Below are positions 8,258-17,808 of a stretch of DNA of 64,000 nucleotides, piece after piece (position 1 is the first letter of the stretch; each line of letters opens with the position of its first letter). The DNA lies in the NCBI RefSeq assembly GCF_000194945.1, contig NZ_GL878507.1:186001-250000 (forward strand), given 5' to 3'. The DNA is from Streptococcus sanguinis SK1 = NCTC 7863. Lineage in GTDB: Bacteria > Bacillota > Bacilli > Lactobacillales > Streptococcaceae. Below the pieces are notes generated by a model, which saw only the letters and a list, made by a program, of their open reading frames with translations, made no database searches and was not told the DNA's origin. The translations under genes and the position numbers were made by a program.

Positions 8258-10273
8258 ATGAAGAAAAGAACGAAAATCATTCTAACTTCTACGTTGACTG
8301 TGACCGGCCTAATCTTGGCTGCCGGTGGCTACTGGGCTTATAAGACCTTTGTCCCTCAGGAGACACCGATCGATAAGAATGCCACAGTGAGAACCAATTA
8401 CTATCAAGCCATCAATAAAAAATGGCTGGAAAAGGCAGAGATTCCTAGCGACCAGCCGTCTAATGGTGTGTTTTATGAGCTGAACGAGCAGGTCAAGGAT
8501 AAGATGAAGGCGGATGTCAAAAATCTAGTCTCTGGTAAAGAAGAGTCAACGATTGAAGGTATGCCTGAGTTTATCAAATACTACCAGCAAGCGACTGACT
8601 TCAAGCAGCGGGAAAAGGATGGCCTATCCCCTCTCAAGTCCTATCTCAAGGAAATTGAAGACTTGTCCGACCTGAAGGACCTAGCTAGCAAGGCTGTTGA
8701 CTGGGAAAAGCGTGGTCTAGCACTGCCGTTTACCCTTGAAATTAGTTCTAACCTAGAAAATACCAATCAGAAACAAGTGAATCTGTCCAGTCCAAGTCTT
8801 ATGCTGCCGGATAAGAGCTACTATGAAGATGAAGGTGCTAAGAAAAGGATGATGGATCCGCTGGAAAAAGCATTCAAAGAAGCCTTGCAAAAGCTGGGAT
8901 ACAGTGAAAAAAACAGCGAAAAGATTGTCAAAGAAGCCTTAGAATTTGATGGAGAACTGGCCAAGTATGCTCAAAGTAATGAAGAAACTTCGGAAATTAA
9001 AAATCTTCACCATCCTAAGACGGCAGAAGATATCAATGCTTACTCTGATACCTTTAAGTTTCACGATATTATCAATGACTATCTAGGCCAGGAATCTGGT
9101 GATGTCAATGTACCTAACCCTAAGTATTATGAAAATTTTGCCAAGGTAGTCAACGACAAGAACTTTGCCAAGCTCAAATCTTGGATGCTTGTGAAGCAAG
9201 CCGCATCAGCATCTAGTTTTCTAACCGATGACTATCGGCTGATTTTTGCAGAGTACCAAAAATCCTTGCAAGGTACTAAGGAAGCAACTTCAAAAGAAGA
9301 TGCAGCATACAATCTGACAACAGGAACCTTTTCAGATGTCTTTAGTCTTTACTATGGCCGCAAATATTTCGGTGAGGAAGCCAAGCAAGAAGTGACCCAA
9401 ATGGTCAAGGATATCAAGGAAGTCTATCGGGAACGTATGCTGAAAAACGAATGGCTGTCAGAAGAAACCAAGCAGAAGGCAGTCAAGAAGCTGGATACTA
9501 TGAAACTCTATATCGGCTATCCTGAAAAAGTTCGCGAAGTGACTAAGGTCTTGAAAGTAGACGATAAAAAATCCTTCTTTGAGAATGCAATTGCTTTGAG
9601 TCAAGCAAAACATCAATATGATGTTGAACACTTCTCTGAGCCAGTAGACAAGGACGAGTGGGTCATGCCTTCCTATGATATCAACGCTTATTACTCACAG
9701 GAAAATAACAGTATCAACTTCCCAGCCGCAATCCTGCAGAATCCATTCTTTGATGTTAAGCAAGAAATGGAAAAGAACTATGGTGGTATCGGTATGGTTA
9801 TCGGTCACGAGATTACTCACGCCTTCGACTCAAACGGTGCAAACTTTGATGAAGAGGGGAATTTGAATAATTGGTGGACAGAAGCAGATAAGAAAGCTTT
9901 TGACAAGAAAATTGAAGCAGTTACCAAGCAGTGGGATGGTATTGAAATCTACGGCGGCAAGGTCAACGGCAAGCTTACGGTAACAGAAAATGTAGCCGAT
10001 GCGGGTGGACTTTCAGCTACTCTAGAAGTTGTTAAAAAGAAATATCCAGATGCAGACTTGAAGAATTACTTTGAAAACTATGCCAATATCTGGAGAAGCA
10101 AGGCCAGTCTGCAATTTAACCAACTTCTCCTGAAGGTAGATGTCCATGCTCCGTCCGAACTGCGGGTCAACCAGCAACTCAAAAATGTAGAGGCCTTCTA
10201 TGAAACCTATCCAGAAATTAAAGAAGGTGATGCCATGTATCTGGCTCCAGATAAGCGGGTCAGCGTATGGTAA
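8258..10273 (+). CDS. Membrane-anchored M13 (neprilysin/PepO-like) metallopeptidase
   Basis: 671 aa zinc endopeptidase of family M13. A basic N-terminus and one hydrophobic segment (about 8-27) with no lipobox cysteine indicate a signal anchor, so the catalytic domain faces outside. The zinc motif HEITH is at about 517-521 and the third-ligand motif ENVADAGG at about 577-584; the substrate-binding motif INAYY and the segment INFPAAILQNPFF are also present. I chose ATG 8258 because AAGGAGG lies 7 bases upstream; the open frame extends 18 codons further to 8204 without an SD. It differs from classical cytosolic PepO by having this N-terminal anchor. A role in peptide processing at the surface is inferred. 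Confidence 0.93.
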   Translation: MKKRTKIILTSTLTVTGLILAAGGYWAYKTFVPQETPIDKNATVRTNYYQAINKKWLEKAEIPSDQPSNGVFYELNEQVKDKMKADVKNLVSGKEESTIEGMPEFIKYYQQATDFKQREKDGLSPLKSYLKEIEDLSDLKDLASKAVDWEKRGLALPFTLEISSNLENTNQKQVNLSSPSLMLPDKSYYEDEGAKKRMMDPLEKAFKEALQKLGYSEKNSEKIVKEALEFDGELAKYAQSNEETSEIKNLHHPKTAEDINAYSDTFKFHDIINDYLGQESGDVNVPNPKYYENFAKVVNDKNFAKLKSWMLVKQAASASSFLTDDYRLIFAEYQKSLQGTKEATSKEDAAYNLTTGTFSDVFSLYYGRKYFGEEAKQEVTQMVKDIKEVYRERMLKNEWLSEETKQKAVKKLDTMKLYIGYPEKVREVTKVLKVDDKKSFFENAIALSQAKHQYDVEHFSEPVDKDEWVMPSYDINAYYSQENNSINFPAAILQNPFFDVKQEMEKNYGGIGMVIGHEITHAFDSNGANFDEEGNLNNWWTEADKKAFDKKIEAVTKQWDGIEIYGGKVNGKLTVTENVADAGGLSATLEVVKKKYPDADLKNYFENYANIWRSKASLQFNQLLLKVDVHAPSELRVNQQLKNVEAFYETYPEIKEGDAMYLAPDKRVSVW

Positions 10274-10426
10274 GATGGCTTGTCTAGAGAAGACGGTAAA
10301 ATAATCTAAGCTATGAAGCACAACCAGTTTGGAAATAGGAGAGAAGTTTGTCCTTTTTCTCCTATCCATTCTTTCCTGCAATACTTGCGCGGCTACGGTT
10401 TGTGCCTCCGCAGCCACGTGTCTTTA

Positions 10427-10451
10427 AAGTCAGATTTTATCTGGCTTTTTT
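10427..10451 (+). terminator. Terminator after the M13 peptidase gene
   Basis: AGTCAGAT and ATCTGGCT pair (one G-U) and are followed by T6. The 150 bases before it hold another hairpin without a T run (ATAGGAGA at 10335 pairing with TCTCCTAT at 10358) and a short G+C-rich patch, but no gene. Confidence 0.8.
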
Positions 10452-10500
10452 CTATTTTGAAATGAATTATTTATCTAGTAAATCTTACACGTCAAAAAAA

Positions 10501-10514
10501 TGAAATCGCTTGCA
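10501..10514 (+). promoter_or_regulatory. Candidate cre (CcpA operator) at the dipeptidase promoter
   Basis: TGAAATCGCTTGCA matches the cre consensus TGWNANCGNTNWCA at 13 of 14 positions and overlaps the -35 box, so CcpA binding would be expected to block RNA polymerase. CcpA itself is encoded at 25577. Confidence 0.65.
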
Positions 10515-10538
10515 AAACCTAGAGTAAAAGGCTATACT
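10510..10538 (+). promoter_or_regulatory. Promoter of the C69 dipeptidase gene
   Basis: TTGCAA (10510-10515), a 17-base spacer, and TATACT (10533-10538). Confidence 0.75.
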
Positions 10539-10592
10539 GAATATAGTATTTAATTTTGTAATTTTTCACAAAAAAACAAAGGAGATATTTTT

Positions 10593-12644
10593 ATGAAAAA
10601 AATATTGTTTCGTTCCTTGTTAGCTCTTTCGACCATTTTTCTCTTTCCTTTCCAAGTGGTCGAAGCCTGCACAGGATTTATCGTCGGGAAAGACCTGACG
10701 GCAGACGGCACAACGCTTTACGGTCGGACAGAGGACTTGGAGCCAAATCACAATAAGGTCTTTCTGGTTCATCCGAGAAAGACTAATGCGAGTGGTGCCA
10801 AACTAGTCGATGAAGCCAACGGTTTTGAATGGACCCTGCCGGCAGAAAGCTACAAGTATACTTCGGTATCAGATGTGACCCCATCCCAAGGTATTTTTGA
10901 TGAGGTTGGCTTCAATGAATACGGTGTTTCCATTTCTGCGACTGTTTCTGCCAAGGCTAATGATGCCATCCAAAAAGTGGATCCTTATGTAGCAAATGGT
11001 TTGGCAGAGTCTATCCTGACAACCGTCGTTCTGCCCCATGTTCAGACTGCCCGTCAGGGTGTGGAGCTGATGGCGCAGATTGTCAGAGAGAAGGGAGCAG
11101 CAGAGGGTAATATTATCACCATTGCTGACAAGACTGGTGTCTGGTATATGGAAATCCTATCTGGTCACCAATATGTTGCTATTAAATTCCCAGATGACAA
11201 GTATGCTGTCTTTCCTAATACTTTCTTCTTGGGTAGTGTTGACTTTGACGATACAGAAAATGTTATTGCCTCAAAGGGTGTTCAGAATGTAGCCAAGCAA
11301 GCTAACTCTTATAAAGAAATTGACGGCAAATTCCACATTTCTCAGTCCTACAATCCACCGATGGCAGAGGCAGATCGTTCGCGTGCCTGGGCAGGTATCA
11401 CCAGTCTAGATCCAAATGCGGCCGTGTCTTATAACGACTCTTACTTTGATCTCATGCACTCCACAGACAGAAAGATCAGTGTAGCAGATGTCATGGCTAT
11501 GCAGCGCAATCGCTTTGAGGGCACTCAGTTCAAACCTCTGGACCAAATGGAGCTAGATGGTAAGGGGCTGCCACAACGCGGTACGACAGACCCTGTTTAC
11601 AAATATCCGTTGGGCAACCCAAATGTCATGGAAGCTCATATTTTCCAGCTCAAAGACGGCGTTCCAGCCAATATGGGCGGAGGCACTATGTGGCTGGCGG
11701 TAGGCAGTCCGCGCTTCTCACCTTACCTGCCTTATAATGGGAATATCACGGATACTTACGATGCTTATAAGGTCAACACAACTAGCTACAGTCCAGACTC
11801 TTGGTACTGGGTAGCATCTCATATCTACGATATGGCGGCCAAGCATCAGGACCTCTTTGGAACTTCTGTCCAAGATAAGTGGAAGGCTTTGGAAACCCGA
11901 TTTATTGAGGAGCAAAATGCTCTAGATGCAGCCAATGCAGCTCTTCCAGACTCTTCAGCCAAAGTCACAGAGGAAACACAGGCTCGAGCAGCGCAAGTCT
12001 TTAAGGAAATGAAAGAGCTAGAAGCTGAAATGGAAGCTAAAATCAAGGAAGCAACAAAAACAACTCCATCTAGCTCCAGCAAAGATTCTAGCAGCTCTTC
12101 ATCAACTCAAAACTCGTCAAGTTCTTCCTCTTCAGCAACTTCTAGCAGTTCGGATACACGGACGGAAGTCAATGTAGAAGATGACAGCTTGGTAGATGTC
12201 ACAACTGGCATTCGCTTGAAAAATGCTGACTTGGTCAAGGCTGGTCTTCAGCTGTCAGTGAAAAAAATGGAAAGCAAGATTCAGCCGACAGATACTTATG
12301 ACATTAGCTTGACCAATCCAAATGGTCAGCCGGTGCATCAGGTTAGTCCAACCCTTGTGACGATTCCAGTACACAAAGACCTGCCAGTGGATGCCGTCTA
12401 TGCTCTGGATGAAAATGGCAAGCAGGTTGAGAAGTTTGATGTAACAGTTAATCAAAACCAGACCATTAGCTTCACGACCAATCATTTCTCTGTTTATCAA
12501 GTGCAGTATCGAAATGAGCAGTCCGTCAAGGCTAAGAAGAAAGACCTACCATCAACAGGTGAGCAAGTCACCATCATTGGCCTTGCAGGCTTGATTATCC
12601 TAGCAGGAGTCTTCTTCCTTTTGAAGAAAACAAAGAAAAACTAA
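10593..12644 (+). CDS. pepD: Sortase-anchored C69 family dipeptidase (PepD-like)
   Basis: 683 aa surface peptidase. Residues 1-25 are a signal peptide; cleavage would expose Cys26 (CTGFIVGKDLTADGTTLYGR), the N-terminal nucleophile typical of C69/Ntn peptidases. The catalytic domain runs to about 470, followed by a helical charged stretch, a Ser-rich linker (about 490-530), a small C-terminal domain, then LPSTG at 652-656, a hydrophobic segment and a KKTKKN tail: a complete cell-wall sorting signal. GGAG lies 9 bases before ATG. It is monocistronic with its own promoter and terminator. The overlapping cre suggests carbon catabolite repression of surface peptide hydrolysis. Confidence 0.92.
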   Translation: MKKILFRSLLALSTIFLFPFQVVEACTGFIVGKDLTADGTTLYGRTEDLEPNHNKVFLVHPRKTNASGAKLVDEANGFEWTLPAESYKYTSVSDVTPSQGIFDEVGFNEYGVSISATVSAKANDAIQKVDPYVANGLAESILTTVVLPHVQTARQGVELMAQIVREKGAAEGNIITIADKTGVWYMEILSGHQYVAIKFPDDKYAVFPNTFFLGSVDFDDTENVIASKGVQNVAKQANSYKEIDGKFHISQSYNPPMAEADRSRAWAGITSLDPNAAVSYNDSYFDLMHSTDRKISVADVMAMQRNRFEGTQFKPLDQMELDGKGLPQRGTTDPVYKYPLGNPNVMEAHIFQLKDGVPANMGGGTMWLAVGSPRFSPYLPYNGNITDTYDAYKVNTTSYSPDSWYWVASHIYDMAAKHQDLFGTSVQDKWKALETRFIEEQNALDAANAALPDSSAKVTEETQARAAQVFKEMKELEAEMEAKIKEATKTTPSSSSKDSSSSSSTQNSSSSSSSATSSSSDTRTEVNVEDDSLVDVTTGIRLKNADLVKAGLQLSVKKMESKIQPTDTYDISLTNPNGQPVHQVSPTLVTIPVHKDLPVDAVYALDENGKQVEKFDVTVNQNQTISFTTNHFSVYQVQYRNEQSVKAKKKDLPSTGEQVTIIGLAGLIILAGVFFLLKKTKKN

Positions 12645-12658
12645 TCTAAAATAAAAAG

Positions 12659-12684
12659 AAGGCCGAGCAATATGTTCGGCCTTT
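12659..12684 (+). terminator. Terminator after pepD-like gene
   Basis: AAGGCCGA and TCGGCCTT enclose an 8-base loop, followed by a short T-rich tract. Confidence 0.8.
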
Positions 12685-12734
12685 CTTAGTGGAAAAAATG
12701 ACTTTTGTCTAGGCTAGCCTTCAAGCTAGAGCCT

Positions 12735-13295
12735 TTATCTTAAATAATCATAGTTATAAGTAGTCAAAATGATGTCAGTGAGTTCTTCAGGTTCTTCTTG
12801 AGCTCCGCCGGCTATCCAAAGAGAAATAATCCCCTCAACACTGGATAGGAAGATTTCCAAGGCGTATTTCTGAGGGATGTGAAAGTTCTCCTCTAAAAAA
12901 CGCTGGGTAGCATCCTTTTGCTTATCACTCAGAATGATAGTGGTTATGTACTCCCGAATAGCTTCGCGAAAGTCAATATAATGGCTTCTGGTCAGGGCAT
13001 TGATAAGACGTTCATTAGCACGGAGTATATGAAATTTTGCTATCATTAACTTTTTGGGATATTCGTTCTCCGCTTCAAACATGCTATAACTAGAAAGTTG
13101 AGAAATAATTTCTTTTTTGAGACTATCAACCATCTGATATTTATCTTGGTAGTGGAGGTAGAAGGTGCCGCGATTAATCCCTGCCCGTTTGCAGAGTTTG
13201 CTGATGGAGATAGTATCAAACCTTTCCTCTGATAGTAGTTGAATCAAGGCTTCTTTGATGTCTTCCTTAGTGCTAGTTTTTCGTTTCTGGACCAT
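12735..13295 (-). CDS. TetR/AcrR family transcriptional repressor
   Basis: 186 aa. The N-terminal helix-turn-helix (about residues 10-55, SKLCKRAGINRGTFYLHYQ) is the TetR signature; the C-terminal domain would bind an unknown ligand. It is divergent from the ABC exporter genes at 13438. The 142-base gap holds two near-identical palindromes, one just upstream of this gene's start and one in the exporter leader. The straightforward reading is a local repressor of itself and of the exporter. Start: ATG with an AAGGAAGA-type SD upstream. Confidence 0.92.
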   Translation of the reverse strand: MVQKRKTSTKEDIKEALIQLLSEERFDTISISKLCKRAGINRGTFYLHYQDKYQMVDSLKKEIISQLSSYSMFEAENEYPKKLMIAKFHILRANERLINALTRSHYIDFREAIREYITTIILSDKQKDATQRFLEENFHIPQKYALEIFLSSVEGIISLWIAGGAQEEPEELTDIILTTYNYDYLR

Positions 13296-13314
13296 TTTTT
13301 CTTCCTTTTTACTT

Positions 13315-13335
13315 AAATCAACACTTTGTTGATTT
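13315..13335. promoter_or_regulatory. TetR operator candidate 1
   Basis: Perfect inverted repeat AAATCAACA-N3-TGTTGATTT between the divergent genes, close to the tetR start and about 8 bases upstream of the exporter -35. Confidence 0.85.
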
Positions 13336-13342
13336 TTGATTA

Positions 13343-13371
13343 TTGCTTTTTATCTAAGCTCATTATATAAT
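13343..13371 (+). promoter_or_regulatory. Promoter of the ABC exporter operon
   Basis: TTGCTT (13343-13348), 17-base spacer, and TATAAT (13366-13371). It is bracketed by the two operators. Confidence 0.75.
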
Positions 13372-13384
13372 ATCTGTGATTTAG

Positions 13385-13403
13385 AATCAACATATTGTTG
13401 ATT
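13385..13403. promoter_or_regulatory. TetR operator candidate 2
   Basis: AATCAACA-N3-TGTTGATT, the same 8-bp arms and 3-base spacer as operator 1, placed just downstream of the expected transcription start, so bound protein would block initiation or early elongation. Confidence 0.85.
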
Positions 13404-13437
13404 TAAGGAAAAGAGCTTTGAAAAGGAGAGAGACGAT

Positions 13438-14139
13438 ATGGCTTACATTGAAATGAAACATAGTTTTAAACGTTATCAGGTAGGTGACACGGAAATTGTT
13501 GCCAATCATGATATTTCTTTTGAGATTGAAAAGGGGGAACTAGTCATTATTTTGGGCGCTTCAGGTGCCGGTAAGTCTACGGTGCTTAATATCCTCGGAG
13601 GTATGGATACCAATGATGAGGGAGATATCCTGATAGACGGCCAGAATATTGCTGACTACAATTCCCACCAGCTGACGGACTATCGCCGCAATGACGTGGG
13701 CTTTGTCTTTCAGTTTTACAATTTGGTGCCCAACCTGACGGCCAAGGAAAATGTCGAATTGGCTTCTGAAATCGTCAAGGATGCTCAAAATCCAGTGGCC
13801 GTTCTAACTGCGGTTGGTATGAAAAATCGCCTCAATAATTTTCCTGCACAGCTATCAGGTGGGGAGCAGCAGAGGGTGTCTATCGCTCGGGCTGTGGCCA
13901 AGAATCCCAAGATTTTGCTCTGTGATGAGCCGACAGGAGCCTTGGACTACAATACCGGCAAGCAAGTGCTGCAAATCTTACAGGACATGTCTCGCAATCA
14001 AGGGGCGACGGTGATTATAGTGACCCACAATGCTGCCTTAGCTCCCATTGCTGACCGGGTTATTCGCATGCACGACGCGAGAGTCAAGAGTATCACAGTC
14101 AATGATCAACCACAGGATATAAGTACATTGGAGTATTGA
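13438..14139 (+). CDS. ABC transporter ATP-binding protein (MacB/LolD-type)
   Basis: 233 aa nucleotide-binding subunit: Walker [10 protein letters not shown] near residues 41-49, Q-loop, signature [14 protein letters not shown] near 139-152, Walker [13 protein letters not shown] near 159-170, and switch His in IVTHN. The sequence is typical of ATPases that drive FtsX-like permeases. AAAAGGAG lies 10 bases before ATG. The permease starts one base after the stop, so the two are co-transcribed and probably coupled. Confidence 0.94.
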   Translation: MAYIEMKHSFKRYQVGDTEIVANHDISFEIEKGELVIILGASGAGKSTVLNILGGMDTNDEGDILIDGQNIADYNSHQLTDYRRNDVGFVFQFYNLVPNLTAKENVELASEIVKDAQNPVAVLTAVGMKNRLNNFPAQLSGGEQQRVSIARAVAKNPKILLCDEPTGALDYNTGKQVLQILQDMSRNQGATVIIVTHNAALAPIADRVIRMHDARVKSITVNDQPQDISTLEY

Positions 14140-14140
14140 T

Positions 14141-16864
14141 ATGAAGAGAAAGATTTATTGGAAAGATATTCTGCGCTCCTTCACTAGCTCTAAAGGACGT
14201 TTCCTATCTATTTTAATCCTCATGATGCTGGGCTCTCTGGCTCTTGTGGGGCTCAAGGTCGCTCCTCCCAATATGCGCAGAACAGCAACAGATTACTTGA
14301 AAGAGCGGCGAACCATGGACTTGGCTGTTATGGCGGACTATGGTTTGGATGCGGAGGATCAGAAAGAGCTGGAAGCTATCAAGGGAGCTGATGTCGAGTT
14401 TGGCTATCTGACAGATGTCACCGTAGACGAGGAGGCCCTCCGAGTATTCTCAGATACCAAGGATATTTCAAACTTTCAAGTGACCTCTGGTCGTCTTCCT
14501 AAGAAAGAGCAAGAAATTGCCCTGGCTAGCTTTTGGTCTAAGAAATACAAGCTCGGTCAGGAGATTCATCTGACTGAAAAAGCAGGCAGTCGGTCAGTTC
14601 TGAAAAACAAGACCTATAAGATTGTGGGTTTTGTCAACTCGGCGGAGCTATGGTCTGATAGAAATCTGGGCAATGCGACTAGTGGCAGCGGGGCCTTATC
14701 TGCCTATGCTGTAGTCAGCCCTAAGGCCTTTGATACAGATGTTTACAGTATTGCCCGCCTGCGCTATCATGATTTAGAAAAGCTGGCTCCCTTCTCTGCA
14801 AGGTATCAGGAGCGTTTGGAGCAGCACCAGACAGCTTTGGACAAGAGCCTGGAAGATAACGGAGTGGCCCGGTTTAAGAGATTAGAGGCGGATGCCAAAA
14901 GTACCATTCAAAAGGGCCAAGATAAGATTGCTCAGGCTGAGAGTGAGCTGACCCAAGGTAAAAAACAGTTAGAGCAAGCTCAGAATCAGCTGGACCAGCA
15001 AAAAACCCAGCTAGAAGCAGCCCAAGCCACTTCTATCCTCCCTCCTGCACAGCTCAGCCAGAGCCAGCAGCAGATTCAGGAAGCTGAGTCTCAACTCAAT
15101 CAGAAAAAATCTGAGCTGGCACAGGCAGAGAAAGACTTATCAGCTAGCAAGGACAAGATAGCTGACGCTAAGACAGACCTGAATCGTTTGAAAGAGCCGA
15201 CCTATCATAGCTATGACCGCAAGTTTCTGCCAGGTGGGAATGGCTATCATATGTATAAAAACTCCATGAATAGTATTGCGTCGATTGGTAATATCTTCCC
15301 GGTGGTGCTCTATCTGGTGGCAGCTATGGTGACCTTTACCACTATGACGCGCTTTGTCGATGAGGAACGAACAAATGCAGGCGTCTTCAAGGCTCTAGGC
15401 TATCATAGCCGCGATATCATTCGCAAGTTTGCTCTTTACGGTTTGGCGGCGGGGAGTCTAGGTACTTTCATAGGGATTCTGCTGGGACATTATTTCTTAT
15501 CGGGGGTGATTTCTTCTATTATTACCAGAGGGATGGTGCTTTCTGCCCCGCATGCATATTTTTATGTTTCCTATAGTATACTGGCCCTTGGACTTTCCCT
15601 TCTATCCAGTGTTCTCCCTGCCTATTTGGTGGCAAGACGGGAGCTGACAGAAGAAGCAGCCCACTTGCTTTTGCCCAAGCCACCGGTCAAAGGCTCCAAG
15701 ATTTTCTTGGAAAGACTGACCCTTATCTGGCGACGTCTTAGCTTTACTCAGAAGGTCACAGCTCGCAATATCTTTCGCTATAAGCAGCGGATGTTTATGA
15801 CCATCTTTGGTGTGGCGGGTTCTGTTGCCTTGCTCTTTGCCGGTCTAGGACTCCAATCTTCTATTGGTGGTATTCCCAAGCGTCAGTTTGAGGAGATTCT
15901 GCGCTACGACTTGATTGTCGCTGTCAATCCTGGGGAGAATCAAGCTGAGCAAGACAAGCTGAAAAAGATGCTGGCAGATGACTCGATTGCTGACTATCAG
16001 GAAATCCATAGTGAAACCCTAACAGAGAAATACAAAGGAAAAAAAGAGACAGAATCAGTCACTTTAATGGTTACGGACAAGGAAAATTTTGAACCTTTTA
16101 TTTCTCTGGAAAGTCCCGACAACCAGAAAAAGCTGAGTCTCAAGAATGGTGCAGTTGTTTCGGATAAATTGGCCCGTATAGCTGGAGTTAGCCCCGGTGG
16201 CAGTATAGAGCTGGGTGGCAAGCCTGTCAAGCTCGCAGCAGTCAATGAGAATCATTTTGGCCATTTTGCTTTTATGAAGGCGACTGACTACCAGAAGATT
16301 TACGGGAAAAAGCCTGAGAAAAATGCTTATCTAGTGCGGCTCAAGGACTCTTCTAGTAAAAATATTGTTGATAAGGCCAATGAATTTATGAGCCTCAAGT
16401 CTGTCAAGAGTGTCTCCCAAAATGCTAGCATGGTGAAGCAGTTCAACGTTCTAGCTGATTCTCTTAATAATACAATGCTGGTTTTGGTCCTGATTTCCAT
16501 TCTTTTAGCAGTCGTCATTCTCTACAATCTGACCAATATCAATGTGGCTGAGCGGATTCGCGAGCTGTCCACTATCAAGGTTTTGGGCTTCCATAATAAG
16601 GAAGTGACCCTTTATATCTATCGAGAGACCATTATTCTGTCAGTAATTGGGATGACAGTTGGACTTCTAGGCGGTTTCTTCCTGCATCGTTTTTTGATTG
16701 AGAAGGTTGCGCCTAGCATTATCAGCTTAAACCCTCAAGTAAGTCCCTCAGTCTATCTGTTTCCTCTAACTGCAGTGACTCTTATCCTGACCTTGCTTGG
16801 CTTCTTTGTCAATTACCGCCTCAGACGGGTGGATATGCTGGAAGCACTTAAGTCTGTCGATTGA
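14141..16864 (+). CDS. FtsX-like ABC permease with extracytoplasmic coiled coil
   Basis: 907 aa. An N-terminal membrane helix (about 18-38) leads to a large external region; residues about 245-350 are a Q/A/E/K-rich coiled coil (repeats such as QAESELTQGKKQLEQAQNQL). A first FtsX block of three helices follows (about 385-510), then a second external domain after a helix near 560, and a final FtsX block (about 775-900). This duplicated architecture is seen in Gram-positive efflux or mechanotransmission-type ABC systems that act on peptides, lipids or antibiotics. The substrate is not predictable from sequence. It is repressed, by inference, by the adjacent TetR protein. Confidence 0.9.
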   Translation: MKRKIYWKDILRSFTSSKGRFLSILILMMLGSLALVGLKVAPPNMRRTATDYLKERRTMDLAVMADYGLDAEDQKELEAIKGADVEFGYLTDVTVDEEALRVFSDTKDISNFQVTSGRLPKKEQEIALASFWSKKYKLGQEIHLTEKAGSRSVLKNKTYKIVGFVNSAELWSDRNLGNATSGSGALSAYAVVSPKAFDTDVYSIARLRYHDLEKLAPFSARYQERLEQHQTALDKSLEDNGVARFKRLEADAKSTIQKGQDKIAQAESELTQGKKQLEQAQNQLDQQKTQLEAAQATSILPPAQLSQSQQQIQEAESQLNQKKSELAQAEKDLSASKDKIADAKTDLNRLKEPTYHSYDRKFLPGGNGYHMYKNSMNSIASIGNIFPVVLYLVAAMVTFTTMTRFVDEERTNAGVFKALGYHSRDIIRKFALYGLAAGSLGTFIGILLGHYFLSGVISSIITRGMVLSAPHAYFYVSYSILALGLSLLSSVLPAYLVARRELTEEAAHLLLPKPPVKGSKIFLERLTLIWRRLSFTQKVTARNIFRYKQRMFMTIFGVAGSVALLFAGLGLQSSIGGIPKRQFEEILRYDLIVAVNPGENQAEQDKLKKMLADDSIADYQEIHSETLTEKYKGKKETESVTLMVTDKENFEPFISLESPDNQKKLSLKNGAVVSDKLARIAGVSPGGSIELGGKPVKLAAVNENHFGHFAFMKATDYQKIYGKKPEKNAYLVRLKDSSSKNIVDKANEFMSLKSVKSVSQNASMVKQFNVLADSLNNTMLVLVLISILLAVVILYNLTNINVAERIRELSTIKVLGFHNKEVTLYIYRETIILSVIGMTVGLLGGFFLHRFLIEKVAPSIISLNPQVSPSVYLFPLTAVTLILTLLGFFVNYRLRRVDMLEALKSVD

Positions 16865-16880
16865 TAAAAAAACACTTCAA

Positions 16881-16914
16881 AACTTTCACTCACTTGATGG
16901 GTGGAAGTTTTTTT
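16881..16914 (+). terminator. Terminator of the ABC operon
   Basis: AACTTTCAC pairs with GTGGAAGTT (one G-U), followed by T7. Confidence 0.85.
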
Positions 16915-16923
16915 GAACTTTGA

Positions 16924-16929
16924 TATAAT
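16924..16929 (+). promoter_or_regulatory. -10 box for the phosphoesterase gene
   Basis: TATAAT 31 bases before the ATG at 16960. No good -35 is visible, because the preceding terminator occupies that space. Confidence 0.5.
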
Positions 16930-16959
16930 ATTCCTTGTAAAGAAAGAGAAAGACACACG

Positions 16960-17808
16960 ATGACACGAAAAATTGCCTTATTATCCGATGTGCATGGGAA
17001 TAGCACAGCCTTGGAAGCGGTACTGGCGGATGCGGAAAGCCAGCAGGTGACAGATTATTGGTTTTTGGGGGACTTGCTCCTGCCAGGAACTGGCCGCAGA
17101 AATATCTTAGATAGGATGGAGCAGCTGCACATCAGCCTCCAGGTCATAGGGAATTGGGAAGACAGCCTCTGGCATGCCCTGCACCAAAAGTTAGACTTGA
17201 CACGTCCCAGCCATCTCTACCTGACCCGGCTCTGTCATTTTGTCCTAGAGGAAGTCGGTCCTGAAGAGATTGACCGCATGCAGGAACTTCCTCTACAGGT
17301 CTTGACAGAAGTAGAAGGCTTGAAGATTGCGGTCAGCCACCATCTGCCAGATAAGAATTGGGGGCGGGAATTGATTCATATTGGCGAGCAGAGCAATTTC
17401 GACCGCCTTTTTGAGGGCAATGACTGTGCTGTTGCTGTTTATGGCCATATTCATCAGCAGTTTCTTCGTTATGGGACTAAGGGTCAGCTGATTATCAATC
17501 CCGGCTCTATTGGTCAGCCATTCTTTCTAGATTCGGCTTTGCGTCAGGACTTGCGAGCCCAGTATGCCATTTTAGAGATAGATGAGATGGGTCTGGCTGA
17601 TGTCGACCTGAGGCGCGTGGCCTACGATGTGGAGCAGGAGCTGAGATTGGCGCGGGAGCTCCACTTGCCTTACTATGAGATTTATCGGGAGAGCTTGGTC
17701 AATGGTATCCACCATACTCACAATCACGACCTGCTGCGGGAAATCAGTGAGAGGGAAGGCTATGCAGATGAGATTGCAGCTTTCTTAAAGTCCAGTCGTA
17801 ACTCTTGA
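16960..17808 (+). CDS. Calcineurin-like metallophosphoesterase
   Basis: 282 aa. Motifs of the binuclear metallophosphoesterase fold are visible: SDVHGNSTALEAVLADAE near residue 8 (D-x-H), LGDLLLPG (GD), GNWED (GN[HE/W]), and C-terminal VYGHIHQQF (GHxH) and INPGSIGQP. It is related to the YfcE/YmdB group of small phosphodiesterases or protein phosphatases; the substrate is unknown. AAAGAGAAAG precedes ATG. Its 3' end carries the promoter of the following Rrf2-type gene. Confidence 0.9.
   Translation: MTRKIALLSDVHGNSTALEAVLADAESQQVTDYWFLGDLLLPGTGRRNILDRMEQLHISLQVIGNWEDSLWHALHQKLDLTRPSHLYLTRLCHFVLEEVGPEEIDRMQELPLQVLTEVEGLKIAVSHHLPDKNWGRELIHIGEQSNFDRLFEGNDCAVAVYGHIHQQFLRYGTKGQLIINPGSIGQPFFLDSALRQDLRAQYAILEIDEMGLADVDLRRVAYDVEQELRLARELHLPYYEIYRESLVNGIHHTHNHDLLREISEREGYADEIAAFLKSSRNS

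Noticed and set aside
10022..10417. 131-codon minus-strand frame over the peptidase 3' end
   Set aside because: Antisense shadow of a conserved coding region with no SD or family match.
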